The notes under the pieces are model-generated. The model saw only the letters and a list, made by a program, of their open reading frames with translations. It did not search any database and was not told where the DNA came from. A program made the position numbers and the translations under genes. A stretch of 64,000 bases of DNA from Pseudomonadota bacterium (GTDB taxonomy: Bacteria; Pseudomonadota; Gammaproteobacteria; Burkholderiales; Sulfuriferulaceae): NCBI GenBank assembly GCA_021845925.1, contig JAJZUW010000006.1, positions 124,001-188,000 of the forward strand, written 5' to 3'. Below are positions 9,144-18,318 of this stretch, in pieces (position 1 is the first letter of the stretch; each line of letters starts with the position of its first letter).

Positions 9144-9704
9144 TCAATTGTGTTTGACATGCACCACCACCCCGTCGCGAGTGATTTCGATGCGTTCGGG
9201 CACCACCTGAGTGCCGAAGATGCGCTGGTCGTCCTGGCTCAGACGGTACAGCACGGCGCCGTCGAGCTTTTCGGTCACGGCAAAGCCGGCAGCCTGACGC
9301 AGCAGGCGGGCGCCTGATGGCGACAGGCCGACGATGTCCGCCTGTTGCAATTCGGGTTGTTGCAGCACGATGGTCTTGTGGTCGCTGTCATACTGCAACT
9401 GTCCGCTGACGGTGAAATGACCGGTAATGGGATGATCGACACCAACCATGTTGATCAGCGCATCCAGTTGCAGGGCAAGGCGCTGGTTGACCGGATCCGA
9501 ACTGACCTGCGGGTGGGTGAGTGTCATGTCCACCAGCCCGAGATAAGATTTTTCGACCGGGAATTTGCGTTGCAGGGCTTGCTGCATGTCATCATCTGAA
9601 AACGAGATCGTACCCGGAACCAGCAAGCCCGCACAACCAGCCAGAAAGCCGAGTAACGCCAGCCAAACAACGTGACGGCGCAGGTATTGGGTGATGGCAT
9701 TCAT
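9144..9704 (-). CDS. DUF1439 (YceB-like) lipoprotein
   Basis: The 186-residue product starts with a basic/hydrophobic signal ending in a lipobox, LAGC, with Cys24 as the lipidated residue, so it is an outer-membrane or inner-membrane lipoprotein. The rest, with the FSDDDMQQALQRKFP start of the mature domain and alternating strands, fits the DUF1439 family (E. coli YceB), which resembles tubular lipid-binding domains. Function is not established. AAGGAG lies 11 bases before the ATG. It follows tatD by 72 bp in the same direction and ends close to the repeat region. Confidence 0.75.
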   Translation of the reverse strand: MNAITQYLRRHVVWLALLGFLAGCAGLLVPGTISFSDDDMQQALQRKFPVEKSYLGLVDMTLTHPQVSSDPVNQRLALQLDALINMVGVDHPITGHFTVSGQLQYDSDHKTIVLQQPELQQADIVGLSPSGARLLRQAAGFAVTEKLDGAVLYRLSQDDQRIFGTQVVPERIEITRDGVVVHVKHN

Positions 9705-9776
9705 GGTAATCCAGACTCCTTGCGGTTTCGAATTGCGTCCGGCCGGACATGCCCGGACCGATGGCGCCAGCCGGTG

Positions 9777-10568
9777 TCAGGCAGCTTTTTCCCGGTCTGC
9801 TGGTATGGCGCCTGAAAACAGGCGGAAAAAACTGGCGCTGCTTGCCTCGCCAACTGCCTGCTGGCTGATGCCGCGCACGTCGGCAATCATGCTGGCCACG
9901 TACGGAACATAGGCAGGCTGGTTGCTCTTGCCGCGAAACGGTACCGGCGCCAGATAGGGCGAATCGGTTTCGATCAGGATACGGTCAAGCGGAATCTGGC
10001 GTGCCACCTGGCGCAAGGCTTCGGCATTCCGGAAAGTGACGATGCCAGAGAACGAAATATAAAATCCCATGGCAATGGCAGCGTCGGCCACCGCCTGACT
10101 TTCGGTGAAACAGTGCATGACGCCACCAATGCGCTCAGCACCCTCTTCCTGCATGATGCGCAGGGTGTCTTCGGCAGCGGAACGGGTATGGATGATGAGC
10201 GGCTTGCCGCTGGCAATGGCCGCGCGAATATGCACGCGGAAGCGTTCGCGCTGCCATTCCAGATCGCCGGTGAGCCGGAAGTAATCCAGCCCGGTTTCGC
10301 CGATGGCAACCACGCGCGGATGAGCGGCCAGCTGTACCAGCTGTTCAACGGATGGTTCTTCGACGTCTTCGTAGTCTGGATGCACGCCCACCGAAGCAAA
10401 AATGTTGGCGTGGCGCTCCGCCACAGCCAGCACGCGTGGGAAATCGGCCAGATTCACGCTCACGCACAGGGCGTGCGTCACACGGGCTTCTGCCATGGCT
10501 GCCAGCAATTCTGCTTCATGGCTGGCGAGATCGGGAAAATCGATGTGGCAGTGCGAATCAATGAACAT
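9777..10568 (-). CDS. tatD: TatD-family metal-dependent DNase
   Basis: TatD/YcfH-type TIM-barrel hydrolases are metal-dependent deoxyribonucleases. The 263-residue protein has the HxH metal site (SHCHID, His6 and His8), the bridging Glu in AIGETGLDYF near residue 93, later His ligands in IIHTRSA and MHCFTE, and the terminal Asp in ETDSPYLAP. It is the usual neighbour of holB and pilZ in beta- and gammaproteobacteria, and lies 34 bp downstream of the PilZ gene. The exact member (TatD versus YcfH) cannot be decided; position next to holB favours YcfH. Confidence 0.9.
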   Translation of the reverse strand: MFIDSHCHIDFPDLASHEAELLAAMAEARVTHALCVSVNLADFPRVLAVAERHANIFASVGVHPDYEDVEEPSVEQLVQLAAHPRVVAIGETGLDYFRLTGDLEWQRERFRVHIRAAIASGKPLIIHTRSAAEDTLRIMQEEGAERIGGVMHCFTESQAVADAAIAMGFYISFSGIVTFRNAEALRQVARQIPLDRILIETDSPYLAPVPFRGKSNQPAYVPYVASMIADVRGISQQAVGEASSASFFRLFSGAIPADREKAA

Positions 10569-10602
10569 GGGATTCTCTGATACAAAAGAACTCAGCTGGT
10601 TA

Positions 10603-10962
10603 TCAGATGGTATGCGTGGGACGCACCGCTTTCAGAGCGCCGCCCAGCATGCCTTCGATGCGGTTGCGCGCCGAGATGCCGTTTTCGTTGTCATCGAACT
10701 GCACGCCAATGCCTGGCGTCTTGCCACCATGACAACCTACCGGGGTAATCCAGACCACCTTGCCGGCCACCGGAATCTTGTTCACGTCATCCAGCAGGGT
10801 CAGCAACATGAAGACCTCATCGCCCAGCTGATACGATTTGGTGGATGGAATGAACAGGCCACCACCCTTGACAAAGGGCATGTAGGCGGCAAACAGCGCC
10901 GATTTTTCCTTGATCGCCAGCGACAAGACACCAGGTCTTGCCATATTCGGAATCGTGCTCAT
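10603..10962 (-). CDS. pilZ: PilZ-domain protein
   Basis: This 119-residue single-domain protein matches the PilZ protein encoded beside holB in type IV pilus-bearing proteobacteria. It has the family frame MARPGVLSLAIKEKSALFAAYMPF-type start, GGLFIPSTKSYQLGDEV, and the GIGVQFDD end. The RxxxR c-di-GMP motif is not obvious, as in the founding PilZ, which acts in pilus assembly through protein contacts rather than by binding c-di-GMP. It lies 21 bp after holB in the tmk-holB-pilZ-tatD order. No pilus structural genes are in the window. Confidence 0.9.
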   Translation of the reverse strand: MSTIPNMARPGVLSLAIKEKSALFAAYMPFVKGGGLFIPSTKSYQLGDEVFMLLTLLDDVNKIPVAGKVVWITPVGCHGGKTPGIGVQFDDNENGISARNRIEGMLGGALKAVRPTHTI

Positions 10963-10983
10963 TGCAAGAAGCCTTCCTGCCCG

Positions 10984-11973
10984 TCAAAACAGGGCCACAT
11001 AATCCAGCAGCACATCTTCCAGCACCATCTGCTGGTTCAACGTATGCAGCAGTGATTTTCGCATGTCCAGCAACCGCTGATGAAATGCAAACGCGCCCAC
11101 CGGTTCCAATCTGTCGGCCAGCGCCCGCAATCCGGCGGCACAGTCGATATGATAACGGATTCCGCCGCCCATGCGCAGACTGATCAGATCATGCATCCAT
11201 TGCTGGAAACCCGTCAACCAGCGCTGCAAGGCCCCCACATCCAGCTTTGCCAGTGCGACAGCCTGACTGACCGGATGCTCGGCGTGCGGGTTCTGCCAGG
11301 CGGCGATCCAAACGGTGCGCGCTTCCAGCCATGCCGGATCGGCCTGCTCCAGCGCCTGCAGCGGCGAGCCGTTGGCCAGGGCCAGACACAACTCCGTGTC
11401 CACAATCCCCTGTGTCTGCAGCCAGGCAGCTGCCTGCGCGACATCGGGCACTGGCACCCGCACCTGATGGCAACGGCTGATCACTGTCGGTAGCAGACGC
11501 GCCGGATGATGGCTGACCAGAATCAGCACGCTGCCGGCCGGCGGTTCTTCCAGTGTCTTGAGCAATGCATTGGCCGCCGCGACATTCATGGCTTCGGCCG
11601 GTTGCACCAGCAGGATGCGCATGCCGCCCTGATGGCTGCTCAAGTGCAGGAATTCGTTGGCAACACGCACCTGCTCGACCTGGATGGGCTTCTGGCGCTG
11701 GCGGCTGACGGAGTCTTCCTCGTTGTCTGGCAGTTGCGGTTCCACCCGCAGAAAATCCGGATGATTGCCAGCGGCCAGCCAGCGGCAGGAGGAGCATTCG
11801 CCACAGGCATGACCGTCAACAGGCTGTCTGCACAGCAAGGCCGTGACCAGTGCCTGTGCCAGAGCCTGCTTGCCGGTTCCGGCCGGACCGGCTACCAGCA
11901 AGGCATGCGGCATGCGTTCCCGCATGGCCAGAAGACGTGCCAGTTGTGTTTCAAGCCAGGGATACACCGGCAT
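10984..11973 (-). CDS. holB: DNA polymerase III subunit delta prime
   Basis: Delta prime is the stator of the clamp loader that opens the sliding clamp. The 329-residue product has a Walker-A-like GPAGTGK near residue 31, a four-Cys zinc module (CRQPVDGHACGECSSC) near 48-64, and the SRC motif (VISRCHQ) that supplies the arginine finger. The ATG at 11973 shares its A with the tmk stop (TGATG); a GTG one codon earlier is possible. It belongs to the overlapping pabB-pabC-mltG-tmk-holB run. Confidence 0.95.
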   Translation of the reverse strand: MPVYPWLETQLARLLAMRERMPHALLVAGPAGTGKQALAQALVTALLCRQPVDGHACGECSSCRWLAAGNHPDFLRVEPQLPDNEEDSVSRQRQKPIQVEQVRVANEFLHLSSHQGGMRILLVQPAEAMNVAAANALLKTLEEPPAGSVLILVSHHPARLLPTVISRCHQVRVPVPDVAQAAAWLQTQGIVDTELCLALANGSPLQALEQADPAWLEARTVWIAAWQNPHAEHPVSQAVALAKLDVGALQRWLTGFQQWMHDLISLRMGGGIRYHIDCAAGLRALADRLEPVGAFAFHQRLLDMRKSLLHTLNQQMVLEDVLLDYVALF

Positions 11974-12578
11974 CACGCACCGATCTCCAGCAACATGCCG
12001 ACCAGATCGGCGCGAATCTGATCCAGCGTTCTGTCGGTATTCACCAGCCGCACGCGAGCAGGTTCGGCAGCAGCACGCTGGCGATACACATGCTGGACCC
12101 GACTGAAAAACGCTCCGTCCTCCTGCTCGAACCGGTCGGCCGCGCCATGAGCGGCCAGGCGCTGGCGGGCAATGGCCAGATCGACGTCAAACACAAACGT
12201 GATGTCCGGCTGCAGGCCATGCTGGACCCATTGCTCCAGCACATGCAGCCGTTCGGCCGGAATGCCCCGCCCACCGCACTGGTAGGCATAGCTGGCATCG
12301 GTAAAGCGGTCGGACAGCAACCATTCGCCACGTGCAAGCGCAGGCCGGATCACCTGATGGATATGTTCTGCACGGGCGGCAAACATCAGCAGCAGCTCGG
12401 TATCCGGACACATGGCTTGGCCCAGCAGCAGGTCACGCAGGCTTTCACCAAGTGGCGTGCCGCCTGGTTCACGCGTTTCCACCACGGCATGTCCACGCGC
12501 GCGCAACCAGTCTGCCATCCAGCCCACATGGGTGGATTTTCCGGCTCCATCCACTCCTTCCAAACTGACAAACGGCAT
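11973..12578 (-). CDS. tmk: Thymidylate kinase
   Basis: Tmk phosphorylates dTMP to dTDP for DNA synthesis. The 201-residue protein has the P-loop EGVDGAGKST at residues 7-16, the DR-containing REPGGTPLGE loop, the SDRFTDASYAYQ substrate segment, and the Arg-rich LID. It overlaps holB by one base and lies 21 bp after mltG, an arrangement widespread in proteobacteria. Confidence 0.97.
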   Translation of the reverse strand: MPFVSLEGVDGAGKSTHVGWMADWLRARGHAVVETREPGGTPLGESLRDLLLGQAMCPDTELLLMFAARAEHIHQVIRPALARGEWLLSDRFTDASYAYQCGGRGIPAERLHVLEQWVQHGLQPDITFVFDVDLAIARQRLAAHGAADRFEQEDGAFFSRVQHVYRQRAAAEPARVRLVNTDRTLDQIRADLVGMLLEIGA

Positions 12579-12599
12579 GTCTGACCTTTCTGCAATGGC

Positions 12600-13604
12600 T
12601 TACTTGTGTAACGGGATGCTTTTCTGGAACTGACCGACTGCCCGGTTATGATCGGCCAGATTGTTCGAGAAAACGTGGGTGCCGTTCCCGCGCGACACGA
12701 AATACAGTTCGTTGCCGCTGGCCGGATGCAAGGCCGCCTCGATCGATGGCATGCCAGGCATGGCAATTGGCGTTGGCGGCAAGCCATAACGCGTATAGGT
12801 ATTCCACGGCGTGTCGTGCAGAAGATCCTGTTTGCGCAAATCCCCATCAAACTGGTTGCCCAGACCATAGATGACTGTCGGATCGGTCTGCAGGCGCATT
12901 CCCTGATGCAGCCGGTTGATGAAAACCTCAGCCACTTGCGGACGTTCACTGGCTTGCGCGGTTTCCTTTTCGATGATCGAAGCCATGATCAGCGCATCGG
13001 CAGGCGAACGGTACGGCAGACCGGCAGCCCTGCCTTGCCATGCCGCGGCCAGATGGGTCTGCATCAGCAGCCTGGCCCGTTTGAGCAACGCCAGGTCGGA
13101 ACTGCCGACGCGCACATCATAGGTATCCGGATAAATCCAGCCTTCGGGACTGCTGCCCTGCAAACCGATCGCCTTTGCAATTGCCGCGGTATCCATGTCG
13201 CGGCTATCGTGGTTGAGCCATGGCGAATCATTCATCGCCTGTCGGATTTCGGCGAATGTCCAGCCTTCGATGAAGCGAACCTGGCGCAAGGTCACCTGTC
13301 CGTGCGAAATTCTGTTCAGCACGGACAGCGGCGTATCACCGGGATGGAATGTGTAATAGCCAGCCTGCAGGCTGCCGCCTCGGCCCAGCACCCTGGCCAG
13401 CAGACGAAAGCGCCAGCTGTCTGCCCGGCCATGCAATACATGGGCGCGCACCAGCGCATTGGCGATACCGGACACGCCGCTGCCAGGCGAAAACTCAACT
13501 GCCGTTTCATCAGCCTGCATGCGGAGTGGATTGACCGCCCAGCTATAAAAACCCACCGTCAGCAGTGCTGCCAGTACAAGCGGCAGCATCCATTTAAGCC
13601 TCAT
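12600..13604 (-). CDS. mltG: Endolytic murein transglycosylase MltG
   Basis: MltG (YceG family) cleaves nascent glycan strands and so sets their length. The 334-residue protein has an N-terminal membrane anchor (residues 4-24), then the YceG domain with the catalytic Glu in SIIEKETAQ and the downstream NRLHQGMRLQTDPT signature. The open frame begins at 13685, but ATG 13604 overlaps the pabC stop by four bases (ATGA) and has GGAG upstream, placing the membrane helix at the very N-terminus as usual. It sits between pabC and tmk, its usual place. Confidence 0.95.
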   Translation of the reverse strand: MRLKWMLPLVLAALLTVGFYSWAVNPLRMQADETAVEFSPGSGVSGIANALVRAHVLHGRADSWRFRLLARVLGRGGSLQAGYYTFHPGDTPLSVLNRISHGQVTLRQVRFIEGWTFAEIRQAMNDSPWLNHDSRDMDTAAIAKAIGLQGSSPEGWIYPDTYDVRVGSSDLALLKRARLLMQTHLAAAWQGRAAGLPYRSPADALIMASIIEKETAQASERPQVAEVFINRLHQGMRLQTDPTVIYGLGNQFDGDLRKQDLLHDTPWNTYTRYGLPPTPIAMPGMPSIEAALHPASGNELYFVSRGNGTHVFSNNLADHNRAVGQFQKSIPLHK

Positions 13605-14407
13605 GCTTTCTCCAGCCAGTCGCGCAACTGTTTCGTCATCTGTCCTGGCTGCCATGACCTGTCGGCCAGACGACGAACCTGCCATACGCCAAACACACTG
13701 TTACACAACATCACCTCTTCTGCCTGCAGGAGGTCTTGCGGACGCAGCCGCAGTTCCTGCCACGTCACACCATGCTGTCCGGCCAGCCGTTGCAAACGGC
13801 TGCGCGTCAGACCGGCCACGCCGCAACGGTCCAGCACCGGTGTCTGCAACGCGCCTGCCCGCCACAACACCACATTGCTCATCGTGCCGCCAACCAGCCA
13901 GCCTTCCTGGTCCAGCAGAATGCCTTCGGCAATATCGCTGTCCTGCCATTCGGCACGCGCCAGAACCTGCTCGAGCCGGTTGAGATGCTTGATGCCGGCC
14001 AGCCTGGGCTGATGGGCCAGTCGAAGTTCGCACAGACGGACGTTCACACCATTGATCCGCCACTGTTCCGGCCATGCTGGCAGTTTGCCAGACGAGACAA
14101 TCCGGGTCGGCACACATGCTGCTGGCGGGGCATAACCACGCGGACCTTCTCCACGGCTCAGCACGATCTTGCCGACGCCATCGACTACCCCCTGGCAGAC
14201 CTGATCCAGCTCGCCAGCCAGCAAGCTGGCTTCCGGCATCGGGATGCCAAGGCTGGCGGCATCGGCCGCCAGCCGGTCGTACTGCTCGGGCCAGGCCACC
14301 ACCTGACCATTGTTGATCAGCAGGGTGCGAAAAACGCCATCACCATAGGCCAGGCCACGGTCGGCAGGCGATACGCACGCATCGGGAGAACCGTTGACCA
14401 GTATCAT
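13601..14407 (-). CDS. pabC: Aminodeoxychorismate lyase
   Basis: PabC is a PLP enzyme that removes pyruvate from aminodeoxychorismate to give p-aminobenzoate for folate. The 268-residue protein belongs to fold-type IV (branched-chain aminotransferase-like): DRGLAYGDGVFRT at the N-terminus, the PLP lysine in GIKHLNRLEQV near residue 140, and the EGILLDQEGWLVGGTMSNV segment. It overlaps pabB and mltG by four bases on each side, so it is translationally coupled to both. Confidence 0.95.
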   Translation of the reverse strand: MILVNGSPDACVSPADRGLAYGDGVFRTLLINNGQVVAWPEQYDRLAADAASLGIPMPEASLLAGELDQVCQGVVDGVGKIVLSRGEGPRGYAPPAACVPTRIVSSGKLPAWPEQWRINGVNVRLCELRLAHQPRLAGIKHLNRLEQVLARAEWQDSDIAEGILLDQEGWLVGGTMSNVVLWRAGALQTPVLDRCGVAGLTRSRLQRLAGQHGVTWQELRLRPQDLLQAEEVMLCNSVFGVWQVRRLADRSWQPGQMTKQLRDWLEKA

Positions 14408-15711
14408 GAGACATCTTCCAGCGCCCGCAGCAGCCCTCGCGCCTTGGCCCGCGTTTCCTGCAGTTCGCGTTGCGGATCGGAATCGGCTACGATGCCCGCT
14501 CCGGCAGAAAAAGTCAATGCGCCTCCCGCCAGCATCATGCTGCGGATCAGGATGTTCAGATCCATGTCCCCGTTGCGGTTGATATACCCCATGCTACCGG
14601 TATAAGCATGGCGCGGCGTGGTTTCCAGTTCGCGGATGATCTGCATGGTGCGCACTTTGGGACAACCGGTGATGGTTCCCCCGGGAAACAGCGCGCGAAC
14701 CACATCTGCCGGATGCAGCTGTGCCTGCAGTCGGCCACTGACCACCGATTCGATATGATGCACCCAGGCATAACTGCTGATACCCATCAGCTCTTCCACA
14801 TGCACGCTGCCCGGCACGCAAACACGCCCCAGATCATTGCGTTCCAGATCAACCAGCATGATGTGCTCCGCACGTTCCTTGGGATGCATGCGCAGGGCTT
14901 CACGCTGCTGGCGATCCGCCTCTGTATCGACAAGACGGGGATGTGTACCAGCAATCGGGCGGGTGGACACCTTGTCATCGCGAATGGAAAACAACCGTTC
15001 CGGCGAAGAACTGACAATCGCATGCTGCGCATCGAGACGGACGAGACCGGCAAATGGAGCCGGATTGGCCCGACGCAGACGTCTGCGCAGACTGGCAGGA
15101 TCGATTGCCTGCTCTGCCACGCCCCGCCAGCGCCGCGACAGATTGACCTGAAACACATCGCCGGCGCGAATATAATCCCGGATGCTGGCGACACCAGACA
15201 GAAACGCCTCCGGCGCTTCTTCCACCAGCTGGAACGCCGGCAGGACAGCCGGTGCAGACATGGTCAGTCGTTGACTGTCCTGTTGCAGCCGCTGCATCTG
15301 ATGCGTTTCCTGTGCCAGTAGCCAGGTATTTCCATTGCCAGCGTGCTGTACGATGGCAGCCGGCACCTGCATCAGGGCGGCCAGCGGAAAGTCATCCACC
15401 GACGCACGCGCCTGGACAGATGGTTCGATGACATGCAGGTATTCGTAGCCGAGATAGAGGAACCAGCCACTGCGAAATGGCAGCCCGGCAGCGGCAGGTG
15501 CAATGGCTACGTTATCCAGGGGCAGTTCACGCAGATCTCGATCCAGCAGGTGAACACTGGCGACAGAATACAGCCGGGTCCATTCGGGCAGCGCCATCAG
15601 GATATGCCAGCCATCGCCGGTAGAAGATTCCAGAAGAACGGGGTAGGCGGCCGGATCCAGACGATGCCAGTCCAGCAGGTCCGGCGTGCCTGACAGCAAC
15701 TGGATGTTCAC
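14404..15711 (-). CDS. pabB: Aminodeoxychorismate synthase component I (PabB-type chorismate enzyme)
   Basis: The 435-residue protein is a chorismate-binding enzyme; with a PabA/TrpG glutaminase it would make aminodeoxychorismate. Family marks are DVFQVNLSRRW near 185, PAPFAGLVR, SSSPERLF, the DLERNDLGRVC magnesium segment, PGGTITGCPK and GSMGYIN. Being the first gene coupled to pabC supports PabB. One oddity: E. coli PabB has PIKGT, with a lysine that attacks chorismate, whereas this protein reads RPIAGT, with Ala254, as in anthranilate synthase TrpE. The assignment therefore rests on context as much as on sequence. No pabA or trpG is in the window. Confidence 0.85.
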   Translation of the reverse strand: MNIQLLSGTPDLLDWHRLDPAAYPVLLESSTGDGWHILMALPEWTRLYSVASVHLLDRDLRELPLDNVAIAPAAAGLPFRSGWFLYLGYEYLHVIEPSVQARASVDDFPLAALMQVPAAIVQHAGNGNTWLLAQETHQMQRLQQDSQRLTMSAPAVLPAFQLVEEAPEAFLSGVASIRDYIRAGDVFQVNLSRRWRGVAEQAIDPASLRRRLRRANPAPFAGLVRLDAQHAIVSSSPERLFSIRDDKVSTRPIAGTHPRLVDTEADRQQREALRMHPKERAEHIMLVDLERNDLGRVCVPGSVHVEELMGISSYAWVHHIESVVSGRLQAQLHPADVVRALFPGGTITGCPKVRTMQIIRELETTPRHAYTGSMGYINRNGDMDLNILIRSMMLAGGALTFSAGAGIVADSDPQRELQETRAKARGLLRALEDVS

Positions 15712-15762
15712 CGGCCCGGCCTGGCGATGTGCAGACTCGGACAGCCAGCCGGGCCTGCCAGG

Positions 15763-17004
15763 TCAGCCAATGCGGCGAAACACCAGCGTGCCATTGGTGC
15801 CGCCAAACCCGAACGAGTTGGACAACGCCACATCGATCTTCATGTTGCGTGCCGTATTGGGCACGTAGTCCAGATCACAGGCTTCGTCCTGATTGAACAG
15901 GTTGATGGTGGGCGGTGCAATCTGATGATGCACGCTCAGGGCGGCATACACGGCTTCCACGCCTCCCGCGGCTCCCAACAGGTGGCCGGTCATCGATTTG
16001 GTCGAACTGACGGCAGTGTGGTAGGCGTGATCGCCCAGAGCCAGCTTCAGTGCTGCGGTTTCCGCCATGTCGCCCAGCGGAGTCGAGGTACCATGGGCAT
16101 TGACGTAATCAACCTGATCCGCGTTAAGACCGGCATTGCGCAGGGCATTGCGCATGCAGCGCGCCGCGCCCTCCCCGCTTTCAACCGGAGCGGTCATGTG
16201 ATAGGCATCGCCACTCATGCCGAAACCGGCCAGTTCGGCGTAAATGCGCGCGCCGCGTGCGCGTGCATGTTCGTATTCTTCCAGCACCAGCACACCGGCG
16301 CCTTCACCCATGACAAAGCCGTCACGGTCACGGTCCCATGGCCGGCTGGCCGTGGCCGGGTCGTCATTGCGGATGGACAATGCGCGTGCAGCGGCAAAAC
16401 CGCCGATACCCAGCGGACTGACCGCCGATTCGGCGCCGCCGGCAATCATGACATCGACATCGCCGTATTCAATCAGGCGGGCTGAATCACCTATGGCATG
16501 CGTGGCAGTGGCGCAGGCAGTGACCATGGCCAGATTGGGCCCCTTCAGTCCGTACATGATCGACAGGTTGCCGGAAATCATGTTGATGATGGACGCCGGG
16601 ATGAAAAACGGCGAAATCTTGCGCGGACCGCTTTCCAGATAGGTGCTGTGGGTTTCTTCGATCAACGGCAGACCGCCGATGCCCGAACCGATGTTCACCC
16701 CGATGCGTTCCGCATTGCTTTCGGTGACTTCGAGTCCGCTATCGCGGAATGCCTCGATACCGGCTGCCATGCCATACTGGATGAAGGTGTCCATCCGGCG
16801 GGCTTCTTTCGGATTCAGAAACTGGCTGACATCGAAATCCTTCACTTCGCCGGCAAACTGCGCGGCAAACGGGGTCGGATCAAAACGGGTGATACGGGCG
16901 ATACCGGACACCCCAGCCACGATATTGGCCCAACTGGTGGCAATCCCCGTACCAACCGGGGACACGATACCGAGACCGGTAATGACTACTCTGCGCTTGG
17001 ACAA
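15763..17004 (-). CDS. fabF: Beta-ketoacyl-ACP synthase II
   Basis: FabF condenses malonyl-ACP with acyl-ACP during fatty acid elongation. The Cys-His-His triad is visible: Cys in [11 protein letters not shown], His in [11 protein letters not shown] and His in [12 protein letters not shown]. The frame is open to 17076, but the best start is a TTG at 17004 with GGAG five bases upstream; it gives [11 protein letters not shown] at the N-terminus and 413 residues, the usual FabF length. It follows acpP by 150 bp containing two hairpins, and the pabB gene follows its stop by 51 bp. Confidence 0.95.
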   Translation of the reverse strand: MSKRRVVITGLGIVSPVGTGIATSWANIVAGVSGIARITRFDPTPFAAQFAGEVKDFDVSQFLNPKEARRMDTFIQYGMAAGIEAFRDSGLEVTESNAERIGVNIGSGIGGLPLIEETHSTYLESGPRKISPFFIPASIINMISGNLSIMYGLKGPNLAMVTACATATHAIGDSARLIEYGDVDVMIAGGAESAVSPLGIGGFAAARALSIRNDDPATASRPWDRDRDGFVMGEGAGVLVLEEYEHARARGARIYAELAGFGMSGDAYHMTAPVESGEGAARCMRNALRNAGLNADQVDYVNAHGTSTPLGDMAETAALKLALGDHAYHTAVSSTKSMTGHLLGAAGGVEAVYAALSVHHQIAPPTINLFNQDEACDLDYVPNTARNMKIDVALSNSFGFGGTNGTLVFRRIG

Positions 17005-17085
17005 GACAGCTCCATCAGGTAAACGGACAGTTTGCACAGGAAAAACCATACGCTCCGGCCACGGGGCATGCAACACCGGTCACTC

Positions 17086-17141
17086 AGCCGCGCAAGCGGC
17101 TTCCGGCCACAACTCGCATGTCCGGCAGCCAGAACTGCCGG
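17086..17141 (-). other. Two hairpins between acpP and fabF
   Basis: CCGGCAG / CTGCCGG (17122-17141, six-base loop) lies directly after the acpP stop, and AGCCGC / GCGGCT (17086-17101, four-base loop) follows. Neither has a clear T-run. They probably reduce read-through or protect the abundant acpP message, giving more acpP than fabF transcript. Confidence 0.5.
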
Positions 17142-17154
17142 TTATCCTGCCAAA

Positions 17155-17394
17155 TTACTTGCCCAGGTGGCTATTGACGTAATCAATGGCCTGCTGGACG
17201 GTGGTGATTTTTTCGGCTTCTTCGTCAGGAATTTCGCATTCGAATTCTTCTTCCAGCGCCATCACCAGCTCAACGGTGTCGAGGGAATCAGCGCCGAGAT
17301 CGCCAGCAAAAGAGGATTCATTTTTGATCTCGTCCTCTTTGACGCCCAGCTGCTCTGCGACGATTTTCTTGACACGTTGCTCGATGTTTTCCAT
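17155..17394 (-). CDS. acpP: Acyl carrier protein
   Basis: ACP carries growing acyl chains on a 4'-phosphopantetheine arm. The 79-residue acidic protein has the modification site Ser37 in [11 protein letters not shown] and the four-helix pattern of AcpP; length and composition are normal. GGAG lies close before the ATG. It has its own promoter (17431-17459), as expected for one of the most abundant cell proteins, and is flanked by fabG and fabF. Confidence 0.99.
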   Translation of the reverse strand: MENIEQRVKKIVAEQLGVKEDEIKNESSFAGDLGADSLDTVELVMALEEEFECEIPDEEAEKITTVQQAIDYVNSHLGK

Positions 17395-17430
17395 GTGGGT
17401 ACTCCAGGGTTAAGGGAAAAAAGCCGGCAT

Positions 17431-17459
17431 ATTCTATCAAATCCGGCGCATATCACCAA
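17431..17459 (-). promoter_or_regulatory. acpP promoter
   Basis: On the minus strand TTGGTG (17459-17454) and TAGAAT (17436-17431) are 17 bases apart, and the -10 is extended by TGA (TGATAGAAT). The acpP start is 37 bases downstream. Confidence 0.7.
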
Positions 17460-17536
17460 CTTCCGGCAAACCATTCATGCCCCTGCATGGCGGAACCGGC
17501 CATGCCCGGGCTTGTCAGGCCAGTGTTTGCCGCTCA

Positions 17537-18277
17537 TCAATCCATGTACATGCCGCCATTCACGTGCAATGTCGTTCCGGTGATGTAACCGGCATTCGAC
17601 GAAGCCAGAAACGAAACTGCATGGGCAATTTCTTCCGTTTCGCCAAGCCGGCCCAGCGGAATCTGGCCCAGCAGGGACTGCTTGACGTTGTCCGGCAGCT
17701 CACGTGTCATGTCGGTGTCGATAAAGCCGGGCGCCACGCAATTGACCGTGATATTCCGGCTGCCCACTTCACGGGCCAGCGATTTGGAAAACCCGATCAT
17801 GCCGGCCTTGGCTGCCGCATAGTTGGTCTGGCCGGCATTGCCCGACACACCGACCACCGAGGCAATGTTGATGATCCGCCCATAACGGGCTTTCATCATT
17901 TCACGCAGCACGGATCGCGTCATGCGAAACACCGAGGTCAGGTTGGCGGCAATCACCTGATCCCACTCGTCGTCTTTCATGCGCATCAGGAGATTGTCGC
18001 GCGTAATGCCGGCATTGTTCACCAGAATGGTGATGTCGCCGAGGGTTTCATGTACCTGGGCCAGTGCGGCATCCACGCTGGCCGGATCGGTGACATCCAG
18101 CACCAGGCCGCTGCCTTCCACCCCTTCATTGCGAAAATAATCGGTAATGGCGCTGGCACCGGCTTCGCTGGTGGCGGTGCCGATGACCCTGGCTCCCTGC
18201 CTGGCCAGCGCCAGTGCCGTAGCACGTCCGATTCCGCGACTGGCGCCGGTAACCAGCGCAACTTTTCCGTATGGCAT
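17537..18277 (-). CDS. fabG: 3-oxoacyl-ACP reductase
   Basis: FabG reduces beta-ketoacyl-ACP with NADPH. The 246-residue short-chain dehydrogenase has the TGASRGIG nucleotide site at residues 10-17, NNAGITRD, the catalytic Ser in IASVVG, and YAAAKAG with Tyr and Lys. ATG 18277, with GGGAG seven bases upstream, gives the normal start; longer in-frame starts would overlap the fabD region. It lies between fabD and acpP. Confidence 0.97.
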   Translation of the reverse strand: MPYGKVALVTGASRGIGRATALALARQGARVIGTATSEAGASAITDYFRNEGVEGSGLVLDVTDPASVDAALAQVHETLGDITILVNNAGITRDNLLMRMKDDEWDQVIAANLTSVFRMTRSVLREMMKARYGRIINIASVVGVSGNAGQTNYAAAKAGMIGFSKSLAREVGSRNITVNCVAPGFIDTDMTRELPDNVKQSLLGQIPLGRLGETEEIAHAVSFLASSNAGYITGTTLHVNGGMYMD

Positions 18278-18318
18278 TGTTATTCTCCCGAGTTGGTTCA
18301 GGCCGGACTGCTGTCCGG

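Noticed and set aside
8315-9160. Several overlapping minus-strand open frames of 92-125 codons with HPVIPRTPRHSTNTPSF-like repeats
   Set aside because: They are translations of the 19-bp tandem repeat, whose length is not a multiple of three, so every frame stays open and yields the same 19-residue repeat. No ribosome site or family match.
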